From Proteus cibi (GTDB lineage Bacteria; Pseudomonadota; Gammaproteobacteria; Enterobacterales; Enterobacteriaceae), in contig NZ_PENW01000020.1 of NCBI RefSeq assembly GCF_003144405.1, positions 33,021 through 97,020 of the forward strand: a stretch of 64,000 bases of DNA, written 5' to 3'. Made by a program: the position numbers and the translations under genes. Shown in pieces: positions 19,268 to 26,577 of this stretch. The notes beneath the pieces were generated by a model. The model was given only the letters and a program-made list of their open reading frames with translations. It made no database searches and had not been told where the DNA came from. The first letter of the stretch is position 1, and each line of letters opens with the position of its first letter.

Positions 19268-19277
19268 ATATCGATAT

Positions 19278-19994
19278 TTAAAACGGGCTCTCGCAGTGCG
19301 CTTTTATTGGCGCTTGGCTAATGGGATGAACAAAATGAAGTTCACTTGCATGAAGCATCAGTCGCGAAGCCCGTTCAGTTCTTTCCCTTTCTTTAATTAA
19401 ACCGCCGTCGCATCCACCATATAAATCACAACCTAAAATAGGATGCCCGATAAACTGGCTGTGAATGCGAAGTTGATGAGTTCTCCCTGTTTCAGGCGTA
19501 AATTGTACGCGTGTTAAAGGCAATAATGTTCCATCTTCTAATGTATGGTAAAAACGCTCAATAACGTGATAACGAGAGCGCGCAGGTTTGCCATTAATAG
19601 GACAAATCGACATGCGCGGAAACAGAGCCGGATTTTTTGCTATTGGCGCATCGATTATTCCTTCATTCTCATCTACATGTCCACACAGTAGTGCGTTGTA
19701 TATTTTGGTGACAGTGCGTTGGCTAAATTGCTGACACAAAAGAGCATTGATGGCTTTATTGCGTGCCACAACCATCAATCCAGATGTGCCAAAATCAAGG
19801 CGATGAACAAGAGTGCATCCTGGAAATTGCTTCACTAATCGATAATGTACTGAGTCGATATTTTGTGGATTTTTTCCTGATAAGCTCAATAGTCCTGCCG
19901 GCTTATTGATAAGTACTAAGTGCTCGTCTTGATAAAGGATCTCGATTTCATCATGGCAAGGAGGGGCAATAAAAGTATCGATAATCGTAGACAT
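19278..19994 (-). CDS. RluA-family pseudouridine synthase
   Basis: 238 residues with the RluA motif II HRLDFGTSGLMVVA, in which the aspartate is catalytic, plus the TGRTHQLRIH motif near the C-terminus. It has no S4 domain, like RluA (23S U746 / tRNA U32), and is similar in size (219 in E. coli). Sequence similarity to RluA itself is only moderate, so the target RNA is left open. Convergent with the cold-shock-domain gene, 10 bases apart. Confidence 0.85.
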   Translation of the reverse strand: MSTIIDTFIAPPCHDEIEILYQDEHLVLINKPAGLLSLSGKNPQNIDSVHYRLVKQFPGCTLVHRLDFGTSGLMVVARNKAINALLCQQFSQRTVTKIYNALLCGHVDENEGIIDAPIAKNPALFPRMSICPINGKPARSRYHVIERFYHTLEDGTLLPLTRVQFTPETGRTHQLRIHSQFIGHPILGCDLYGGCDGGLIKERERTERASRLMLHASELHFVHPISQAPIKAHCESPF

Positions 19995-20118
19995 CAGCTT
20001 ATCCGCAAAAAAGAAGGAAGTGGATGATAGCGAATTTTAGGCTAACAGGCGAATGTAGAGATATACTCTTACTCATTTGAAAGTGACGAGTATAAACGTT
20101 AATCCTTGGGGACAACTT

Positions 20119-20364
20119 ATGAACAATGACATTCATTTTAAATATTATGACATGGTCGAAGAGTATGCGATGGAATCGATAGAGCCTGTTGCTGAGGCAG
20201 AAGAAGATGCGCTTGCTCTCTACTTTCAGTTATTACTTACACGATTAATGAATAACGAAGAAATTAGCGAAAACGCACAGCAGGAGATGGCAAAAGAAGC
20301 CGGTATTGATAAAAAACGTATTGATGATATCGCTATGTTTCTTAATCGCTGGGGTAACGAATAA
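20119..20364 (+). CDS. ymjA: DUF2543 protein YmjA
   Basis: 81 residues from ATG 20119 ([16 protein letters not shown]), which matches the E. coli YmjA start and length; the frame upstream adds 14 unrelated codons. The core [18 protein letters not shown]-like segment and the end [11 protein letters not shown] are conserved. It is a small acidic cytosolic protein of unknown function. Confidence 0.9.
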   Translation: MNNDIHFKYYDMVEEYAMESIEPVAEAEEDALALYFQLLLTRLMNNEEISENAQQEMAKEAGIDKKRIDDIAMFLNRWGNE

Positions 20365-20368
20365 CATG

Positions 20369-20398
20369 TATTGAGCTCATTAAAAAGTGGGCTCAATA
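20369..20398 (+). terminator. Hairpin after ymjA
   Basis: TATTGAGC (20369-20376) pairs with GCTCAATA (20391-20398). The following run is T-containing but interrupted, so this is a moderate terminator. Confidence 0.5.
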
Positions 20399-20561
20399 TT
20401 ATCCTAATTCACAAAATGTCACTCTGATCCTACATAACTGTATGATTTAACGTATACTCGTTATGTACTTTATTTCACATAAACTCGCAGAAAGAACAGA
20501 ACTGCTTTTTTGATGTTTGCTGTTTTCATAAGATGTTTTAGATTAATTTATTGGGTGAGAT

Positions 20562-21302
20562 ATGCTGGATTTTTTAAAGAATTATGACAATTTAACGATC
20601 AGCGAAAAGAAAGTATTAAAATATCTCACCGATAATATTGCGGATATTCCGTATTTAAATATTAATGATTTAGTTGCTAAAACCTTTGTATCAAAAACGG
20701 TTATCATTAATTTATCGCAAAAATTAGGGTTTAGTGGATTTAAAGAGCTTAAATTCCAAATTAATAATTATCTTTTGACGAGAAATAAAGTCGAAAAGAC
20801 GAATGCTGCGTCTTATAAAAAACAGTTAGAAAAAAATATTCATAAAACATTTACCTTAATTAATGAAGAACAAATTCAGGAGTGTGCAAAAACCTTACGC
20901 CATTCTAGGAATATTTTTATTGTTGCAAGAGGCACAAGCAAAGCCGTAGGGTATTATCTTGAACACCTATTGTTTGCATTAGGTCTACATTGCTTTTTTA
21001 TTAATGATTACAACTTATCTGATTCGTTTACGCGTCTTGTTAATGAAGACGACACGGTGATCTTTATCTCCCTTTCTGGGGGGACCAAGAAAATCATTGA
21101 AACAGCAAAAATTGTGCAGTTAAAAGATGCCAATATCATTAGCATGACAGCATTTAATACCAATGAATTAACCAGTTATGCAACTCATGCTCTATTTTGT
21201 TTTGCTGATAATCATGACACAAAAAAAGATGATACCAAATCCCGTATTGGCTTTTTTATGCTGGTGGATTTACTGATTAATGAGCTAGAGAATCTACTTT
21301 AA
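20562..21302 (+). CDS. MurR/RpiR family transcriptional regulator
   Basis: 246 residues: an N-terminal RpiR helix-turn-helix (INDLVAKTFVSKTVIINLSQKLGFSGFKELK region, about 36-65) and a C-terminal SIS sugar-phosphate-binding domain (about 105-235, with FIVARGTSKAVGYY and FISLSGGTKK). It precedes the PTS permease and lyase genes on the same strand by 335 bases. It most likely senses the phosphorylated product of that PTS. Whether it activates or represses cannot be read from the sequence. Confidence 0.88.
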   Translation: MLDFLKNYDNLTISEKKVLKYLTDNIADIPYLNINDLVAKTFVSKTVIINLSQKLGFSGFKELKFQINNYLLTRNKVEKTNAASYKKQLEKNIHKTFTLINEEQIQECAKTLRHSRNIFIVARGTSKAVGYYLEHLLFALGLHCFFINDYNLSDSFTRLVNEDDTVIFISLSGGTKKIIETAKIVQLKDANIISMTAFNTNELTSYATHALFCFADNHDTKKDDTKSRIGFFMLVDLLINELENLL

Positions 21303-21637
21303 AAAGAGATAACAGAGCCTATATGATTTATTAAATACTCTTTTTTTAATTATTAAATCGTGAATAGTATTAATATATCCCGTTAGATTAATCATCATTT
21401 ATTCTAAAATAGCCTTTCTTTTCAATCTTACTTCCACGTTCTAAAATAAATATTATTTAATAGAATAAATCATTTATTCATTGTTATTGATTAATTCGAT
21501 AATTAATAAAAAGACTTAAGTCATAAATTGTGACCTGAGATAATATTTAAAACCAGCGCGTCATTCATTTCCTATAATCCCTAAGATAGAGTACCTCGGT
21601 AATTCTTTTATATTCGAGAAGTCATAAGGAAAAAAAT
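21303..21637. promoter_or_regulatory. Promoter region of the PTS-lyase operon
   Basis: 335 AT-rich bases between the RpiR gene and the PTS gene, with no ORF. AATTGTGACCTGAGATAAT near 21526 resembles a CRP site with one good half (TGTGA). The operator of the RpiR protein could not be identified. An AAGGAAA ribosome site precedes the PTS start. Confidence 0.4.
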
Positions 21638-23194
21638 ATGGCCAGGAAAAAGTTCAGCGAATCTATTCAGCGCTTTGGTAGAACCCTACTTCTACCTATC
21701 GGCGTATTGGCACCTATTGGTATGATCTTAGGGATCAGTGGTGCTTTAGTTCAGTCTTATATGATTGCACGCTTTCCTTTTTTAGGGAATGAAACAGTCA
21801 ATGCTTTATTAGTGAGTATCCGTTCTATTGCTGGCGTTGTGTTTGACAATATTCCACTCTTATTTGCAATGGGTGTGGCGTATGGTATGAGCCATAAAGA
21901 TAAAGGGATAGCGGTCTTTGCCTCTGTTGTCGGCTATTTAACCTTGATAAGCACTATCAATATCTGGCTGGTATTGACAGGAAAACTTGCTGATCCTGCG
22001 ATTATGACACAGGTGGGGCAAATCAAGGTACTTGGTATACAAACCATGAATATCAGTGCCGCGGGGGGGATTATTACAGGATTAATTGCCGCATGGGCAA
22101 CGGATAAATTCTATAACCTTGAATTACCAACAGCATTTGCCTTCTTCTCAGGAAAAAAATCTGTCGCCATTATTATGGTCGGATTGATGATTGGCGTAGG
22201 TGCATTATTGCCATTTATTTGGGAAGTCTTAGTGATGGGCTTAACTAAGCTCTCGGCTGTCTTCTTAAGTCCTGTGGGACCGTTCTTTACCGCAGGTGGT
22301 GAGCGTCTATTTATCCCATTTGGTTTACACCACGTCTGGAACGTACTGTTTAGATTTACCGAAGCAGGAGGTTCTTATGTGATTGATGGACAAACCTATG
22401 TGGGCGTTGTTCCAGCAATGACAGAAGTGTTATTTAACCAAGGACCAAGCAGTGAATATTGGGCAATGATGCCAAGCCTGACACGTTTTATGGCTCAGCA
22501 GCAGATGCTGGTTACACTGTTCCTGTTCCCTGCGATTGCATTAGCGATTTATAGAACGTCGAAAAAAGAGAACCGTGCTGAAGTTAAATCGATGCTGGTG
22601 ACGATGGTCTTAACCGCGATGTTAGGTAACGTCACAGAACCTCTTGAATTTACCTTCGTCTTTATCGCACCGTTACTTTATTTAATTTACGCGATTATCG
22701 TCGGGATTGGTGCCGTTCTGCTCTCTTTTGCGGGTGTTGCGATCGGTTATATCCGAGGCACCGTCTTTGACTTCACGATCTTTGGTTTACTGTACGAACA
22801 CACTAACTGGATCTTCTTAGTGCTGATTGGTAGTGGACTGGCTGTTGTGACCTACTTCATTTTCTACTGGGCTATCGTCAAATTTGATATCAAAACACCA
22901 GGTAGAGAAGAATCCAGCAATATGAAAAATACGCTAATCAAAGAAAAACGTTATGGCGAAATTGCAGAAATTTTAATCCAAGCGTTAGGTGGCAAACAAA
23001 ATATTCGTAATGTTGATAACTGTATTACACGATTACGTATTGATATTAATGAAGTTAATCAAATAGACAAAGAATTAATGTTGGAGTCTGGATGTACAGC
23101 ATTCTTCTTTCCGGCAGCGAACCATGTCCATGTCGTTTATGGCCCTAAAGTCGAATTTGTTCGCAATGCTGTTGATGAAGCAATGAAGAAATAA
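21638..23194 (+). CDS. PTS permease EIICB, glucose/alpha-glucoside superfamily
   Basis: 518 residues. Residues 1 to about 420 form the multi-span EIIC channel of the glucose superfamily, with GERLFIPFGLHHVWNVLFRF and the conserved GNVTEPLEFTFVFIAPLLY segment. An EIIB domain follows (about 440-518) with the phosphorylated cysteine C462 in NVDNCITRLRI. No EIIA is encoded nearby, so phosphate would come from EIIA-Glc (Crr) elsewhere. Closest in type to AglA/MalX-like EIICB proteins. The next gene follows after 8 bases, so the imported sugar phosphate is probably its substrate. Confidence 0.88.
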   Translation: MARKKFSESIQRFGRTLLLPIGVLAPIGMILGISGALVQSYMIARFPFLGNETVNALLVSIRSIAGVVFDNIPLLFAMGVAYGMSHKDKGIAVFASVVGYLTLISTINIWLVLTGKLADPAIMTQVGQIKVLGIQTMNISAAGGIITGLIAAWATDKFYNLELPTAFAFFSGKKSVAIIMVGLMIGVGALLPFIWEVLVMGLTKLSAVFLSPVGPFFTAGGERLFIPFGLHHVWNVLFRFTEAGGSYVIDGQTYVGVVPAMTEVLFNQGPSSEYWAMMPSLTRFMAQQQMLVTLFLFPAIALAIYRTSKKENRAEVKSMLVTMVLTAMLGNVTEPLEFTFVFIAPLLYLIYAIIVGIGAVLLSFAGVAIGYIRGTVFDFTIFGLLYEHTNWIFLVLIGSGLAVVTYFIFYWAIVKFDIKTPGREESSNMKNTLIKEKRYGEIAEILIQALGGKQNIRNVDNCITRLRIDINEVNQIDKELMLESGCTAFFFPAANHVHVVYGPKVEFVRNAVDEAMKK

Positions 23195-23202
23195 AAGGAT
23201 AC

Positions 23203-24576
23203 ATGATGAGAGCGTTATACGATTCTAAAAGTAAAACAATCGACGATCGCGGTATAAAAAATCTGCTGTCCAATGAAGCGAAATATTCAACTTGGTTGAT
23301 GTTTGAAGCCATGTTAGCGCAAGCACAAGCTGAATACGGTTTTATTCCACAGTCTGCCGCAGATGAAATTAAAGAAAAGGCGATTATTGAGAATATCGAT
23401 TTCGAAGAGATGAACCGTATTTATCAAAAAATCGGTCATGGCTTTGTGCCTTTCTTAAAAGTATTGGTGAATGCATGCTCTGAAGAGAGTGGTAAATATG
23501 TGCACTACGGCATTACCACGCAAAATATACAGCAAAGTTCACAGCTGTATATGATGAAAACCGTACATAACAAATTTATGTTGTTGTTAAGTGAGATCAT
23601 CGAAAACTTATCAAATCTCGCTGAAAGAACCAAACATATGGTCATGGCTGGCAGAACACATGGTCGTCATGCTATTCCGATTACTTACGGCTATAAAGTG
23701 TCGGTTTGGATCAGTGATTTTATTGATTGCTACCAACGAATGAAAGAGTGTGAAAAGCGCGTATTCACTATCATGATGGGCGGTGCAGTAGGTGCTTTTA
23801 ACTCAATGCCTGAAGTGGGGATGAAAGTACAAAAACGCGTTGCTGAATTAGTGGGTATGCAAGCGATGGAAGTGCCATCACGTAACCTAAGTACGCATAA
23901 ATTAGAGTATATGATGAACTTGGCACTGATGGCTAATATCTGCCATAAAATTGGTGAAGAAGTTTATAGTACCACGTTAGAAGAAATTGCTGAGGTTTCT
24001 GAAGGATTTACCAAAGGCACGGTGGGTAGTAGCACGATGCCTCATAAAATTAATCCAAAATTAGCGAAAGGAATTATCGCTAATTCACAGAAACTGTACT
24101 CATTACCTAATGTGGGGATGTACTCTGCGGTAAGACCTTATGAAGGTGACAGCAGTTCTTATATGCTATTCGATGGCTTAATTGAAGAAGCATTAGAATT
24201 AACCACAGAAATTCTATTAAGAACGGAAGAGCTTTCAAGAACCCTCGTTCCTCATGAAGAGAGAATGCTACATAACGTGATGAGAAATAAGGGGTTAGAT
24301 AATACCGAATACGTTATGATGAAAATGGCAGAAAAATTAGGGAAAGATAAAGCGCATTCACTGTTATATGAAGAAGCCATTAAAACGGCGGCAGACGGTG
24401 AAGATTTTTACACTAACCTGATGAAGAATAAAACCATTACTGCGGCCTTTAATGCAGATGAAATTAAGGCAATGCTTGATCCTCGTTCTTATATCGGTTT
24501 ATCCGTTGAACTTGCTGAAAAAGAAGCAAAACGTGGGTTAGTGATTTCTCAAGAAATTAAACAGAGCTATAAATAA
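23203..24576 (+). CDS. Fumarase/adenylosuccinate-lyase family enzyme
   Basis: 457 residues of the aspartase-fumarase superfamily. The signature loop GSSTMPHKINP spans residues 275-285, and HYGITTQNIQQSS and GRTHGRHAIPITYG mark the other two conserved regions, all as in PurB-type lyases. Members remove or add fumarate-like products by beta-elimination at a C-N or C-O bond. It is too divergent to be the housekeeping PurB, and it is coupled to a PTS permease, so a catabolic lyase acting on a PTS-imported, phosphorylated compound is inferred. ATG codons at 23203 and 23206 are both possible starts. Confidence 0.82.
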   Translation: MMRALYDSKSKTIDDRGIKNLLSNEAKYSTWLMFEAMLAQAQAEYGFIPQSAADEIKEKAIIENIDFEEMNRIYQKIGHGFVPFLKVLVNACSEESGKYVHYGITTQNIQQSSQLYMMKTVHNKFMLLLSEIIENLSNLAERTKHMVMAGRTHGRHAIPITYGYKVSVWISDFIDCYQRMKECEKRVFTIMMGGAVGAFNSMPEVGMKVQKRVAELVGMQAMEVPSRNLSTHKLEYMMNLALMANICHKIGEEVYSTTLEEIAEVSEGFTKGTVGSSTMPHKINPKLAKGIIANSQKLYSLPNVGMYSAVRPYEGDSSSYMLFDGLIEEALELTTEILLRTEELSRTLVPHEERMLHNVMRNKGLDNTEYVMMKMAEKLGKDKAHSLLYEEAIKTAADGEDFYTNLMKNKTITAAFNADEIKAMLDPRSYIGLSVELAEKEAKRGLVISQEIKQSYK

Positions 24577-24606
24577 AGTCATCAAGTTTCTATAAGTATC
24601 CGTTAA

Positions 24607-24639
24607 TAAAAGAGTCACTCAAATGAGTGACTCTTTTTT
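24607..24639. terminator. Bidirectional terminator
   Basis: AAAGAGTCACTC and GAGTGACTCTTT form a perfect 12-pair stem around AAAT, followed by T-runs on both strands. It separates the lyase gene from the convergent transporter gene. Confidence 0.9.
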
Positions 24640-24647
24640 GTGGATAA

Positions 24648-25964
24648 TTAACCAATCAATCCATGCACTAAAATAATACCGATACAAATAGGACCAATAT
24701 AACGCCATACCAATAATAAGCTTTGACGTTTTAATCCCGTGATATTTTCAGGAATAAAGGCATTTGCTCTACGTGACCAACCAAAGATCAAACACATTGC
24801 AATACCAAACAGTGGCATCAAAATATTAGAAGTCAGGTAATCCAATAAATCGAAGACGGTTTTGCCTCCCAGCGTCACATCACTCATCGGTCCAAAAGAT
24901 AATGAAACGGGAATACCCATCAACATAATCGATGCGGTTACGACTAACCCGGCACGACGGCGCGTCCACTGAAAACGCATCTGCACATAAGCGACGATAT
25001 GTTCAAGTAATGAAATTGCAGAGGTTAACGCAGCCATTAATAATAAGACAAAGAACGTCACTGCTAAAATATTACCACCGGGCAAGTTGGCAAAATAAAC
25101 CGGCATGGTCATAAAGGTTAAACCAGGGCCTGCATTAGGCTCTAAGCCTGCGGCAGATAATGCAGGGAAAATCATTAATCCAGCAAGTACACACACCATA
25201 CAAGACAGAATGACGACCCACATACTGGCGTTAGCGATGCCTTTATTATCAGCTAAATAAGCACTGTAAGTGATATGAATACCCAAACCGATAGACAGTG
25301 AGAAGAAAGCTAACCCTAACGCATCTAATACGCCTTGCGGTGTTAACTTACTGAAATCAGGGTATAAAAATAATTTTAAACCTTCGGAAGAACCGGGTAA
25401 GCTGATGCCGACAATAATCAATAAAATCATAATGATAAACAACATTGGCATCATGATTTTAACGGCTTTTTCTAATCCGCGTTGTACACCGGCTAAAACC
25501 ACAAAACAGGTTAATCCAGCAAAAGTAAGGTGTGCCAAAATAGGCCATAAAGGATCACTAATAAAGCGAGTAAAAATACCTGTTAATTCAGCGCTATCGG
25601 TAATATTCAACTGACCTGTTGCTGCCATAACGGTATAGCCAATTGTCCAACCACCGACAACACTATAGAAACTATAAATACACCAGGAACTGAATACACC
25701 AATAACGCCAATGATGACCCAATTGCGTCCCATCATTTTTTTAAATGCGTTAACGGCTTCAGCGTGTGTGCTACTTCCTAAAATATTCTCAGCCAGCAAT
25801 ACCGCAAGCCCGATCACAAAACTAAATAACAAGAAGACAATTAGAAATGCACCGCCACCATTATTGGCTGCGACATAAGAAAACTTCCAGATTGCGCCAA
25901 TACCTATTGCAGAGCCTGCGGCTGCTAAGATATGACCAATTCGTGATGTCCATTGTTGGCTCAT
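24648..25964 (-). CDS. Neurotransmitter:sodium symporter (NSS) family amino-acid transporter
   Basis: 438 residues with about 11 membrane spans, typical for bacterial NSS/LeuT-fold transporters such as TnaT, Tyt1 or LeuT. The N-terminus has the SNF family sequence WTSRIGHILAAAGSAIGIGAIWKFSY, containing the sodium-binding GSAIGIGAIWKF unwound helix 1. It probably imports a hydrophobic amino acid with sodium across the inner membrane. The AGGGGGC ribosome site is strong. Upstream lies a leucine-rich leader peptide and terminator (see 26113-26219), implying control by leucine supply and making leucine or another branched-chain amino acid the best substrate guess. Confidence 0.88.
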   Translation of the reverse strand: MSQQWTSRIGHILAAAGSAIGIGAIWKFSYVAANNGGGAFLIVFLLFSFVIGLAVLLAENILGSSTHAEAVNAFKKMMGRNWVIIGVIGVFSSWCIYSFYSVVGGWTIGYTVMAATGQLNITDSAELTGIFTRFISDPLWPILAHLTFAGLTCFVVLAGVQRGLEKAVKIMMPMLFIIMILLIIVGISLPGSSEGLKLFLYPDFSKLTPQGVLDALGLAFFSLSIGLGIHITYSAYLADNKGIANASMWVVILSCMVCVLAGLMIFPALSAAGLEPNAGPGLTFMTMPVYFANLPGGNILAVTFFVLLLMAALTSAISLLEHIVAYVQMRFQWTRRRAGLVVTASIMLMGIPVSLSFGPMSDVTLGGKTVFDLLDYLTSNILMPLFGIAMCLIFGWSRRANAFIPENITGLKRQSLLLVWRYIGPICIGIILVHGLIG

Positions 25965-26112
25965 TTTGCCCCCTGAGTTATTGAATGTGTGATAGAGGCT
26001 ATTGCCATACAGTGGCTTATTGGTAAGGCGTTGTAACTCATCATCCTAATGGTGACACTAAACATCATAGAACTCCCCTAAAAAATCAGTTCCACCAGTA
26101 GGTTACAAACAA

Positions 26113-26137
26113 AAAAGCCACCTTACTGGTGGCTTTT
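26113..26137 (-). terminator. Attenuator terminator
   Basis: AAAAGCCACC (26113-26122) and GGTGGCTTTT (26128-26137) form a perfect 10-pair stem with a 5-base loop, and the minus-strand transcript then reads T6. It lies between the leucine leader peptide and the NSS transporter gene, about 150 bases before its start. Confidence 0.85.
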
Positions 26138-26162
26138 GCAAAAGATGAATAAGCGCGGCCAC

Positions 26163-26219
26163 CTAACGAAGTAGTAGTAGGTTTAGGCCTAAAAGTCGGT
26201 TGTTAGTGTTTATGTTCAT
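26163..26219 (-). CDS. Leucine-rich leader peptide (attenuation)
   Basis: 18 codons: MNINTNNRLLGLNLLLLR. Seven of 18 residues are leucine, and four in a row use the codons CTA CTA CTA CTT, which are rare Leu codons in enterics. The stop TAG is followed at once by GTGGCC, so the leader end contains AGGTGGC, which is complementary to the GCCACC arm of the terminator 25-45 bases downstream. A ribosome stalled at the Leu codons would leave AGGTGGC free to block the terminator; one that reaches the stop would cover it. A weak AAGAG ribosome site lies upstream. Known leuL leaders share this design, but this one precedes a transporter. Confidence 0.75.
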   Translation of the reverse strand: MNINTNNRLLGLNLLLLR

Positions 26220-26506
26220 CTTTTTGCTCTTTATTGAAATGGATATCATCGCAATGCAGTATGAAATCTTGTGTTTCAAAATGCGTATTTATTATTTATA
26301 CCATAAATGCAAACTAAAGAAATAAATTTTATTGGAATTGGGTGTTGGTTTTTATTTCAAAATGTTTTTCTGGTGCTAATGATAAAAGAAGTAATAGGTT
26401 ATGGTATGGATCTTATTTGTGTAAGATAGTGTCGGCAAAAATGTCGAAACGATAATTAAGTGTCATTTTGCTTTTATATCTCATTGATAATTATTAAATT
26501 ATTAAT
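26220..26506. other. AT-rich spacer upstream of fdhF and the leader peptide
   Basis: About 290 bases with no ORF of note. It must hold the minus-strand promoter of the leucine leader and the upstream activator sites for fdhF. TGTCGGCAAAAATGTCG at about 26431-26447 and TGTCATTTTG at 26461 are repeated TGTC elements that could bind an FhlA-type activator; this is not proven. Confidence 0.35.
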
Positions 26507-26521
26507 TGGCATAATTCCTGC
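26507..26521 (+). promoter_or_regulatory. Sigma-54 promoter of fdhF
   Basis: TGGCATAATTCCTGC carries the -24 GG and -12 GC doublets exactly 10 bases apart, the diagnostic sigma-54 spacing. It ends 56 bases before the fdhF start. E. coli fdhF is also driven by sigma-54 with FhlA. Confidence 0.75.
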
Positions 26522-26577
26522 TTAGTTGAAAGTTCTTTATGACTCTTTTACTCCCTAGTTAGGGGAAAGGATATCAA

